Origin: an uncultured Bacilli bacterium | GTDB lineage: Bacteria; Bacillota_I; Bacilli_A; RF39; UBA660 | Reading direction: 5' to 3' | NCBI GenBank assembly: GCA_947629265.1 | Contig: CANRCZ010000016.1 | Span: 1 to 33,174, forward strand | DNA: 33,174 nucleotides | Shown: positions 6,475 to 14,044 of the stretch, in pieces | Layout: each line of letters opens with the position of its first letter | Position numbering within the stretch: the stretch's first letter is position 1 | Position numbers and translations under genes: made by a program | Notes under the pieces: generated by a model | Database searches by the model: none | The model's input: only the letters and a program-made list of their open reading frames with translations | What the model was told of the DNA's origin: nothing

Positions 6475-6632
6475 TGAACGAAATATTTAAAATAAAAAGA
6501 AAATTAATATATTTAATTAATGCAGCATTTTATATTTTATTTTTTGTAATAGGTTTTTTACTAGGCGGTGGTAACATTGAAAAAATTAGCAATATTATTC
6601 ATAACTTTATCGGTAATATTAATATATTGTAA
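6474..6632 (+). CDS. Small TM protein (52 aa), overlaps start of the large adhesin-like ORF
   Basis: taATGa overlap with preceding stop; MNEIFKIKRKLIYLINAAFYILFFVIGFLLGGGNIEKISNIIHNFIGNINIL. Confidence 0.4.
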   Translation: MNEIFKIKRKLIYLINAAFYILFFVIGFLLGGGNIEKISNIIHNFIGNINIL

Positions 6633-8694
6633 TATTGATAAAGCAAAAGCATTATCTGTTGATGATGAAAGTATCGTAAAGTCTATACAATATAGCGATA
6701 ATATATTTGTAACAATTCAATACATAAAAGAGGATAACGATTTCGTATTTTATGTTGGTAATAAAGACAATTTATTTAATAAAAGTTATAAAGTATCATC
6801 AGCTTCGGATGATGATTTAACAAAAACACCATATTGGTTTATTAGATATTATTTTAGTCAAAGTTCATATTCACTTGATTTATATATAAATGTTTACTAT
6901 TCTAATGCACCAATTGGGTTTGTAACAACCAATGTAAGTAGTTCGATATCGGGTACAAACACAAGTTGGTCACCAGTTAAAGCAAGTCTACCTTTTGAAG
7001 CATTTAATTTCGGTAACGGCGAAAATTCTAGGTCAAGTTGGGGTATAAAATCAGAATATAAAGAAGCAGATGACGTAATAAATGAGTATACTTTTGATTA
7101 CTACTCTAATAGTAGATATGAATTTAAAGTAAATAAAGCACCATTTTCAACTGGCTTTGGTCCAGGTGGTACATATAATTCAAAAGTAAAAGATAACATG
7201 TTAGAATATTGCGAAAGTTGTCGAGATATAATAACTAATCACGATCTAATATGGACAGCACCATACGATAAAAGCTTGATCGGACAAACTATTATTGCTA
7301 AAAATTACGGAGTAAAAAAACCTAATGTAGAGGCTAAGTTCGAGGGATATACACTAAGTGATAGTAATATTGTTAGAAAATCGCGATGGACAATAACGCC
7401 TGGAAACAATTGTGATGGTGGATACTGTTCGATTGATGATGAAGAATTTGAACGATATAAAAAAATGAAATTAAAATATCAATTTGAAGATGAAGAAATA
7501 AAAACAATTGATATAAATAACCAGTATATTAACTTAACGTATGAATTTGAAAAAAATGGAACATTATTTTTTTGGTTAGAAGATGAAAACGGCGAATATG
7601 TTGTCGGAAAATCAATTATAGAAGATAAAATCGGTAAATTATACAACAAAGATGATGATAAATACGAAGATTTAGATCCAACTATAACATACACAATAAA
7701 AAAAGCTAAAATAGGGGGATACGAGGTAACAATAAAATATGGAAATTTAGATCTAGAAAAAAAATACGTAAAACAATACAATTTAACTACTGGAGAAGAA
7801 AAAACATTAATAAGTGGCCAAGATCTAGTAATTTTAGATAAAACTAAACCGTTAGAATATACACAATACAATTATTTAACCTACGATACGATATTAAATA
7901 TAAGTATTTACAACAAAGAAGATGACTACAAAGTCGCAGAAGTTAATATCGATATTAGCAATGTCCTAATAGATACCAAAAGCGATACTTATATAAAAAT
8001 ACACAGTTATAATGTAAAAGGAATAAACAGCGTAGCATATAGTTATCAAAATACAAAAAGTAATATGACATGTTTTTATAAATTTGATAATACAAAAGAA
8101 ATAGAAGAAGATTGCAGCCAACTATATATCAAAAAAGCAGATTACAATACATACTTATCGTTAATGATCAAAGAAAATGATACAATAATTTACAAAAAAG
8201 TGATAAATTTAAACTTTATAAAAGACTATCCAACAATAAAATTAAAAAGTTGGTATGACAGTAATAATAGCGTACAAAAAGTAGATATAAATATAAGCAA
8301 TACAAATACAAATACAGACACATATTATTACAGCTATGATAATGAAACGTGGACACAATTCAATAGTACATATCTACAGCTGGAATTTTACGCAAATATA
8401 GATCTATACGTAAAAGTTAAAAGAAATGACAAAGATGTGTCATACGCTTATATATACGTAATATATAATTCATGGGAAAACGGAAACCCTACGGGAACTG
8501 GAGAAATAACCGGAGCAAATGCAAACAATCTGTTATTATATTTCGATAGTCTATCGGAAATAAATACAGATATAACGGAATTAATAAGTAAAATATGGCA
8601 AAGTATTAAAAGCAATAAAATATCAATATTTATCTTAATAAATATTATAGGTACAGCAATAATACTAATATTCTGTGGTATAAATAGAAACTAA
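6577..8694 (+). CDS. Large secreted/anchored protein in the pIII (adsorption) position
   Basis: TTG start at 6577 behind GGCGGTGG gives signal peptide MKKLAILFITLSVILIYCNIDKAKA; C-terminal TM ISIFILINIIGTAIILIFCGINRN. Confidence 0.7.
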   Translation: MKKLAILFITLSVILIYCNIDKAKALSVDDESIVKSIQYSDNIFVTIQYIKEDNDFVFYVGNKDNLFNKSYKVSSASDDDLTKTPYWFIRYYFSQSSYSLDLYINVYYSNAPIGFVTTNVSSSISGTNTSWSPVKASLPFEAFNFGNGENSRSSWGIKSEYKEADDVINEYTFDYYSNSRYEFKVNKAPFSTGFGPGGTYNSKVKDNMLEYCESCRDIITNHDLIWTAPYDKSLIGQTIIAKNYGVKKPNVEAKFEGYTLSDSNIVRKSRWTITPGNNCDGGYCSIDDEEFERYKKMKLKYQFEDEEIKTIDINNQYINLTYEFEKNGTLFFWLEDENGEYVVGKSIIEDKIGKLYNKDDDKYEDLDPTITYTIKKAKIGGYEVTIKYGNLDLEKKYVKQYNLTTGEEKTLISGQDLVILDKTKPLEYTQYNYLTYDTILNISIYNKEDDYKVAEVNIDISNVLIDTKSDTYIKIHSYNVKGINSVAYSYQNTKSNMTCFYKFDNTKEIEEDCSQLYIKKADYNTYLSLMIKENDTIIYKKVINLNFIKDYPTIKLKSWYDSNNSVQKVDINISNTNTNTDTYYYSYDNETWTQFNSTYLQLEFYANIDLYVKVKRNDKDVSYAYIYVIYNSWENGNPTGTGEITGANANNLLLYFDSLSEINTDITELISKIWQSIKSNKISIFILINIIGTAIILIFCGINRN

Positions 8695-8712
8695 AGAAAG
8701 GAAAAAGGCAAT

Positions 8713-8943
8713 ATGATATTAGATGCAACAAATTGGTATGATCCAATAATAAATATAGCTCAATTCGTTTGGAATATAATAGTACAAATAAAAGATGTAC
8801 TAGTTGATATAGCAAAATTCATAGCAAACATATATGAATGGATAATAACATATGTAACAGCTCTACCAAGTGAATGGGCAAGCATATTATTAACAACATT
8901 GATTGTATTGATAGGCTTATTGCTGTATAGGTTTTTAAAATGA
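8713..8943 (+). CDS. Small TM protein, minor virion/assembly candidate (76 aa)
   Basis: C-terminal TM ASILLTTLIVLIGLLLYRFLK; follows the pIII-like gene; RBS AAAGGAAAAAGG. Confidence 0.6.
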   Translation: MILDATNWYDPIINIAQFVWNIIVQIKDVLVDIAKFIANIYEWIITYVTALPSEWASILLTTLIVLIGLLLYRFLK

Positions 8944-9104
8944 AATTACTAAATATATTTATTAATTTTGCAAGTAATATACTAGCATTTAAATTTTACG
9001 GTATAACAATATTCAGTTACCTAATGTTTTTCACGATAATAAGTATAATTATGATCGTAATTAAAATAATAGCAAGTAAACAAGATAATAACAAAAATGA
9101 TTAA
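8940..9104 (+). CDS. Small TM protein (54 aa), absent from the supplied ORF track
   Basis: MKLLNIFINFASNILAFKFYGITIFSYLMFFTIISIIMIVIKIIASKQDNNKND; ATGA overlap. Confidence 0.5.
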   Translation: MKLLNIFINFASNILAFKFYGITIFSYLMFFTIISIIMIVIKIIASKQDNNKND

Positions 9105-9117
9105 GAGGTGATAAAAA

Positions 9118-9318
9118 ATGTTAAAAGTGTTACTAGGAGTAAGTATAACAATAAATGTTATATCGATGATCATATTTTTTATAATATATAAATATTCGCT
9201 AAAAGATTTTATAAAAGGAATTAAAAAATATTCATTAAATAATTTTATTGGATCTAATTTCGATATAGAAGATATGTTTGATGAAAAATATACAGAGGGT
9301 GATATATTTGATAATTAA
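9118..9318 (+). CDS. Small TM protein (66 aa)
   Basis: N-terminal TM and acidic C-terminus; RBS AGAGGTG. Confidence 0.55.
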   Translation: MLKVLLGVSITINVISMIIFFIIYKYSLKDFIKGIKKYSLNNFIGSNFDIEDMFDEKYTEGDIFDN

Positions 9319-9466
9319 TAAATTAGCATTATTAATAAATAATTTTATTATAGAATTATATACGTATGACATACATTTTTATCAAATAATAATCGCGTTA
9401 TTTATATTCGACTACATAATATATACAATAATAAAAATAGTTGAAATAATGAAATACAGATATTAG
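9299..9466 (+). CDS. Small TM protein, start uncertain
   Basis: In-frame GTG at 9299 within the track ORF 9278-9466; overlaps the preceding gene. Confidence 0.35.
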   Translation: MIYLIINKLALLINNFIIELYTYDIHFYQIIIALFIFDYIIYTIIKIVEIMKYRY

Positions 9467-9481
9467 AAAGGAAACAAAAAA

Positions 9482-9634
9482 ATGATAGAATTAGCACAAA
9501 CTTTATTACCTAATCTACCTAACAATTTAACATGGGTATATGGAGTATTTTATATTATAGAAACAATAGCGTTTTTCAGTTTGTTAATATTTCCATTTTA
9601 CGCAATTATAAAACCGATCAAGAGAAAAAGATAA
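9482..9634 (+). CDS. Small TM protein (50 aa), absent from the supplied ORF track
   Basis: MIELAQTLLPNLPNNLTWVYGVFYIIETIAFFSLLIFPFYAIIKPIKRKR; RBS AGAAAGGAAAC. Confidence 0.55.
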   Translation: MIELAQTLLPNLPNNLTWVYGVFYIIETIAFFSLLIFPFYAIIKPIKRKR

Positions 9635-9662
9635 ATAAAAAAGCTAAAAAAGAGGTGAAAAA

Positions 9663-10529
9663 ATGGCAGTTAGAGTATTAAGCGCACCACCTGGACATGG
9701 TAAAACTCTAAATATGACAAGAATTGCAATAAAATTATTCAAAGAAGAAAACCCAAAACTAAAAAGAATTAGAAAAAAATATATATTTAATAATAATATT
9801 TATAGTAATTATCCAATATTAGTATGGTATCAAAAGAAACCATTTAAATACTATGATGGTGCTGGCCACCTAAAAGAGGCAATACCTCTAAGAAAACAAT
9901 ACGATGAAGAATTAAAGATAAAATATTATAAAAAATGCGATAAAGAAAAAGCTAAAGTGTATGGTTGTTTTAGTAATAAATTAAAATTTACAGATATGCG
10001 ATTAAAATATAGATTTAGTGAAAATGCTAGCTTTTTTATAGATGAATTACAATATATCTACGATAGTATGGAATATAAAGACTTTCCAGATTGTATAGCG
10101 CATTTTTTCCAAGTACATAGACACTTAAGCTATAATATGATATATACAAACTCACAATCACTAAGTAGAGTTATCAAGCGTGTTTTATGCGTTAGTGAGG
10201 AATTTTGGAACGTTATAGAATTAAAAAGATATCTACTACTACCAATGATCACAAAAGTAGAGTTTAAAATAACAACAGATATAATAAATAGTAAAAATAG
10301 TGAAAACGATCTAAACCAGGATAAAAACGCAATATATGAAACTGTAAGGTTTTTTAATAAAAGAGTTCACAACGGATATATAACAAAATACTTAGGAGCA
10401 TTAAACGATGATCTACCTATATACGATAGGAGTACATATCAAGATCTAAAAATGGATAGAAAAGATATTATAAAAGGTTTTATGATATCTAACGAAGAAA
10501 AAGAAGATCTAAAAAATATGATTTTCTAA
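9663..10529 (+). CDS. Zot/pI-like filamentous-phage morphogenesis ATPase
   Basis: Walker A SAPPGHGKTL, Walker B SFFIDELQYIYDS, LSYNMIYTNSQSLSRVIKRV; position and size fit the Zot family. Confidence 0.8.
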   Translation: MAVRVLSAPPGHGKTLNMTRIAIKLFKEENPKLKRIRKKYIFNNNIYSNYPILVWYQKKPFKYYDGAGHLKEAIPLRKQYDEELKIKYYKKCDKEKAKVYGCFSNKLKFTDMRLKYRFSENASFFIDELQYIYDSMEYKDFPDCIAHFFQVHRHLSYNMIYTNSQSLSRVIKRVLCVSEEFWNVIELKRYLLLPMITKVEFKITTDIINSKNSENDLNQDKNAIYETVRFFNKRVHNGYITKYLGALNDDLPIYDRSTYQDLKMDRKDIIKGFMISNEEKEDLKNMIF

Positions 10530-10550
10530 AAAATTATGCTATAATTAATA

Positions 10551-10640
10551 TGTCACTAAGAGGATATGTAAATACTGAAGAGTAAACAGAGCGCTTAGTG
10601 GTGTTATACAAAAAAAGATATTTAAAAGTATCTTTTTTTT
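10551..10640 (+). ncRNA. Candidate phage small RNA B
   Basis: Extended -10 TGCTATAAT (10537-10545), stem CACTAAG (10554-10560)/CTTAGTG (10594-10600), terminator AAAGATAtttaaaagTATCTTT plus T-run (10614-10640). Confidence 0.5.
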
Positions 10641-10748
10641 GGTAACTAAAAGCGGTAAACTTTGGAGTATGAGGTGAAACCTCATTAAAATTTTTTCTTT
10701 ACTTTTTTTTTAAAGTAAAATATAATGAAAATTAAGAGGAGGTTGATA

Positions 10749-10776
10749 TTGACAAAAAAGAAAAATTAAATATAAT
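10749..10776 (+). promoter_or_regulatory. Integrase promoter
   Basis: TTGACA, 16 bp, TATAAT; followed by hairpin CCGTAAC ttgttat GTTAC(a)CGG (10784-10806) touching the RBS. Confidence 0.65.
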
Positions 10777-10818
10777 ATCAAAACCGTAACTTGTTATGTT
10801 ACACGGGAGGTTGATATT

Positions 10819-11730
10819 ATGAAATTTAAAGAAGCATACAAGGAGTATGTAAAATTTGTGGAAATTAAACAAAAACCACAAAGTGTAAGGTGTTTAAAAG
10901 AGAGATTTAATAAAATCATAATACCTTATTTTGGAGATTATAATATACATGAAATAAACGAAAGTGTATATGTAGAATTTCAAAACAAATTATTAAAAGA
11001 AGATAAAAGCTATAACTATTTAAGAAATATACATTATTTAACAGTAGCATTTTTAGACTATTGCATTAAATTTTTAGATCTTAAAAAAAATGTGGCCAGA
11101 AACGTAGGAAACTTTAATCCAAATTGTAATAGTGGATCCAAAAGCGATTTTTATACATTGAAAGAATTTAAAAAATTTATTAAAAAAGTAGATAACAATG
11201 TATATAAACAATTTTTTAATCTAATGTTTTATACGGGAACAAGGCCAGGCGAAGCTATGGCATTAAAATTTAAGAATATAAATAAAAGAAAAATTAAAAT
11301 AGAAAGTACTATAGATGAACACGGAGAGAGAAAGATCGGAACACCTAAAACTAGATCGAGTATCAGAGAAATAAACATAGATAGAAAATTATACAAAGAT
11401 ATAATAAAACTAAAAAAATATTATATGAATAAATATAAAAATTTTAATGATGACTATTTTATATTTGGTGGTATAAAGCCTTTAGCACCTACAACAATTA
11501 GAAGAAAGATAAAAGAGGCTAGTACAAAGGCTAAAGTAAAATATATAAAAATACATGACTTTAGACATAGCCACGCTACATTATTAAGCGATAAAAAAAT
11601 ACCATTAAAATTAATACAACAAAGATTAGGACATGCAAATCTAAGTACAACAGTAAATACATATATACATGTTAATAGAGAGCAAGAAAAAAGAGTTATA
11701 AAAACTCTAAACTTAGCAAGATTTTTATAA
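10819..11730 (+). CDS. int: Tyrosine recombinase/integrase
   Basis: TGTRPGEAMAL, HDFRHSHATLL, LGHANLSTTVNTYIHV contain the catalytic R...HxxR...H...Y set. Confidence 0.95.
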   Translation: MKFKEAYKEYVKFVEIKQKPQSVRCLKERFNKIIIPYFGDYNIHEINESVYVEFQNKLLKEDKSYNYLRNIHYLTVAFLDYCIKFLDLKKNVARNVGNFNPNCNSGSKSDFYTLKEFKKFIKKVDNNVYKQFFNLMFYTGTRPGEAMALKFKNINKRKIKIESTIDEHGERKIGTPKTRSSIREINIDRKLYKDIIKLKKYYMNKYKNFNDDYFIFGGIKPLAPTTIRRKIKEASTKAKVKYIKIHDFRHSHATLLSDKKIPLKLIQQRLGHANLSTTVNTYIHVNREQEKRVIKTLNLARFL

Positions 11731-11782
11731 TAATAAAATCATAATACCTTATTTTATTGATTTTGGAGGACATATGAAAATA
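11731..11782. repeat. Composite scar made of two displaced element fragments
   Basis: 11731-11755 is identical to 10908-10932 (25/25); 11756-11782 matches 3557-3583 (26/27). Confidence 0.85.
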
Positions 11783-11837
11783 ATATTATAAAAATCACTC
11801 TATTATAGCGCGTTTTACGGCGATATAATCAACAAAA

Positions 11838-11854
11838 TGGTGCAGGTGAAGGGA
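11838..11854. repeat. attR core (17-bp direct repeat inside the tRNA-Leu 3' end)
   Basis: TGGTGCAGGTGAAGGGA, identical to 3501-3517. Confidence 0.85.
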
Positions 11855-11922
11855 CTTGAACCCCCACGGATGAATCCACTAGATCCTAAGTCTAGCGCGT
11901 CTACCAGTTCCGCCATACCTGC
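11838..11922 (-). tRNA. tRNA-Leu (TAG), CCA encoded
   Basis: GCAGGTATGGCGGAACTGGTAGACGCG...CTAGACTTAGGATCTAG...GGGGGTTCAAGTCCCTTCACCTGCACCA. Confidence 0.95.
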
Positions 11923-11930
11923 AAATATAA

Positions 11931-12007
11931 TGGTGGACCTTGTAGGACTCGAACCTACGACCGCCCGGTTATGAGCCGGATGCTCTAACCAACTGAGCTA
12001 AAGGTCC
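11931..12007 (-). tRNA. tRNA with CAT anticodon, likely Ile2 (lysidine-type) rather than elongator Met
   Basis: GGACCTTTAGCTCAGTTGGTTAGAGC...GGCTCATAACC...GGTTCGAGTCCTACAAGGTCCACCA. Confidence 0.85.
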
Positions 12008-12089
12008 ATTACTTATTAATAATATCATATATTAAAATTATATGCAATATCTTTTTATTTATTTTTTCTAAAAATAACAAAAAACAAAA

Positions 12090-12166
12090 TGGTGACTCGT
12101 ATGGGATTCGAACCCATGTATGTAGCCTTGAGAGGGCTATGTGTTAAGCCTCTTCACCAACGAGCC
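12090..12166 (-). tRNA. tRNA-Glu (CTC)
   Basis: GGCTCGTTGGTGAAGAGGCTTAAC...TAGCCCTCTCAAGGCTA...GGGTTCGAATCCCATACGAGTCACCA. Confidence 0.88.
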
Positions 12167-12231
12167 ATCACTATTTAATGATATCACAAATTATCGATTT
12201 TGACAATAGTATTTGCCTACAATATTAAAAA

Positions 12232-12250
12232 AGATTAGTTTCAAACTAAT
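12232..12250 (-). terminator. Terminator overlapping the stop codon of the PilB-like gene
   Basis: Minus strand GATTAGTTTGAAACTAATC plus T-run. Confidence 0.65.
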
Positions 12251-13940
12251 CCATTTTATTTAATAAATCATCTAAATCATTATCGATACTATCATCGTAA
12301 TTTAAATCAAAATCATTGTAATTGTTTTCTTCTTTGCTAGATTCTTGATCTTCTTTATTTAGTTCATCACTTATTTTTTTAGTCTTCTTAGTCAAAGCTT
12401 CTAATTTAGCAAAAATTGGATCTTTAACTTTTTTATTAACTTTATCATCGTTAGCTTCATCATCAAAGGCGAAACTATCATCCTCAGATTTATCTTTAAC
12501 ATAATCTTCATGATTATCATCATCTATTTTAATTTCATCATCGAATGAAAAGTTGTCATCTTCTTTTGGTTCTTCCTGAGTAGTATGGTATGGCATATCA
12601 TTATCTATTTTTTCAGGTTTTATTTCATCATCTAATTTTTGTTCTTGTCTTACATAGTTATTTTGATTATCTTGATCATCATTAGTAGTTTGTTGTGAAA
12701 TATTAGTCATATCGATAGCATCATTTAAACTATATTTACCAGCTTTCTTGTTGTCATCATTTTCAAGTTCGATAATCTTTAATAGTTCCTCAAAAGTAGT
12801 TTGACCCTCAACAACTTTTTCAAGACCATCTTGTAATAGAGTAACAACATCAGAAGAGTAAACTAATTCTCTTAATTGTTCTTTTCTAATATTACTACTT
12901 ATAGCATCTCTAATTTCTTGATTGATAAGTAAAACCTCGTGGATAGCGATTCTTCCTTTATATCCATTACGACATTCCTCACAACCAACGGTCGTATATA
13001 TTTCATCGACGTCTTTATGTAAAATCTTTTTAAATAACTGTTTCTCGTAATCGTTAGTAGCTCTTTTTTCACGACAATGTGGACAAAGTTTACGTGCTAA
13101 CTTTTGTGATATGATACCTGTTAAAGCCGAAGATAATAGATAACGTTCAACATCCATATCAAGTAATCTTTCGATTGTATTTAATGAACTATTGGTGTGG
13201 ATAGTAGATAAAACCAAGTGACCAGTAATAGAAGCACGAACGGCAATTCTAGCTGTTTCACTATCACGAATTTCACCGATCATTATGATATTAGGGTCTT
13301 GACGTAAGATAGATCTTAAAGCACTAGCGAACGTCAAACCGATTTCACTGTTCGTTTGAACTTGGTTAATACCAGTTATATTCATTTCGATTGGGTCCTC
13401 AACGGTGATTATATTTGTATCCTCTTTATTAAGACGTTGCAAGATAGAGTAAACAGTTGTAGATTTACCACTACCAGTAGCACCAGTTACTAAAATAATA
13501 CCATTAGGAGCACCGATCATCTTAACGACTTTTTCATAATTATTTTTACTGAAACCTAAATTTTCAAGACCGCTAGAACTCATAGAATAGTCCAAAATAC
13601 GAATAACGATTTTTTCACCATCTAGAGTAGGAAGAGCAGAAACACGAAGATCTAGATCGATATCTTGTAAGGTAGCTTTAATCGCTCCATCTTGTGGTAA
13701 TCTAGATTCAGTTATGTTCATTCCTGAAATAATCTTAACACGAGTTATTAAATTTTTCTTAACCTCATTTGGAACCTCAGAATAATCTTGTAAAGAACCA
13801 TCAATTCTGATTCTTATTTTCATAAATTTTTCTTGTGGGTCAAAATGTATATCTGAAGCTCCTTGTTTAGCGGCATCAACTAAGATTTCATTGACAATTT
13901 CCACGATGGGCATCTTGTCATAATCGAATTTTTTTAACAT
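12246..13940 (-). CDS. GspE/PilB-family secretion ATPase with long acidic C-terminal extension
   Basis: GASDIHFDPQ, VTGATGSGKSTTVYS, IITVEDPIE, SALRSILRQDPNIIMIGEIRD, CPHC...CEECRNGYKGR; ATG 13940 preferred because of upstream GGGAGC. Confidence 0.9.
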   Translation of the reverse strand: MLKKFDYDKMPIVEIVNEILVDAAKQGASDIHFDPQEKFMKIRIRIDGSLQDYSEVPNEVKKNLITRVKIISGMNITESRLPQDGAIKATLQDIDLDLRVSALPTLDGEKIVIRILDYSMSSSGLENLGFSKNNYEKVVKMIGAPNGIILVTGATGSGKSTTVYSILQRLNKEDTNIITVEDPIEMNITGINQVQTNSEIGLTFASALRSILRQDPNIIMIGEIRDSETARIAVRASITGHLVLSTIHTNSSLNTIERLLDMDVERYLLSSALTGIISQKLARKLCPHCREKRATNDYEKQLFKKILHKDVDEIYTTVGCEECRNGYKGRIAIHEVLLINQEIRDAISSNIRKEQLRELVYSSDVVTLLQDGLEKVVEGQTTFEELLKIIELENDDNKKAGKYSLNDAIDMTNISQQTTNDDQDNQNNYVRQEQKLDDEIKPEKIDNDMPYHTTQEEPKEDDNFSFDDEIKIDDDNHEDYVKDKSEDDSFAFDDEANDDKVNKKVKDPIFAKLEALTKKTKKISDELNKEDQESSKEENNYNDFDLNYDDSIDNDLDDLLNKMD

Positions 13941-14044
13941 TTTTTCAGCTCCCTTTAAATTCTTTTTAAAAATTAGGACTAGCATTTATCCTGAATATAT
14001 TATATAATAAGTTCAAGATAAAAACAATAAAAAGGAGCTAATTT

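Larger units (their letters stand above)
3501..11854. mobile_element. Integrated inovirus-like (filamentous phage) prophage, unit length about 8337 bp
   Basis: 17-bp direct repeats from the tRNA-Leu 3' end at both ends, tyrosine integrase next to the tRNA, Zot/pI-like ATPase, tandem 60-aa coat-like proteins, large signal-peptide/C-TM protein, many small TM proteins. Confidence 0.85.

Noticed and set aside
7479-7871. Minus-strand ORF inside the pIII-like gene
   Set aside because: Antisense to a strong ORF with signal peptide and TM; Ser/Phe/Leu-rich shadow frame
10749-10769. Six-codon leader peptide (TTG ACA AAA AAG AAA AAT TAA) upstream of the integrase
   Set aside because: The TTGACA is better explained as the -35 of a promoter with TATAAT at 10771-10776
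11801-11830. Minus-strand promoter (GCTATAAT) downstream of tRNA-Leu
   Set aside because: No acceptable -35 at normal spacing
3501-11854. Integrative conjugative element or satellite plasmid
   Set aside because: No relaxase, coupling protein or T4SS genes; the ATPase plus coat-like cluster fits a filamentous phage better
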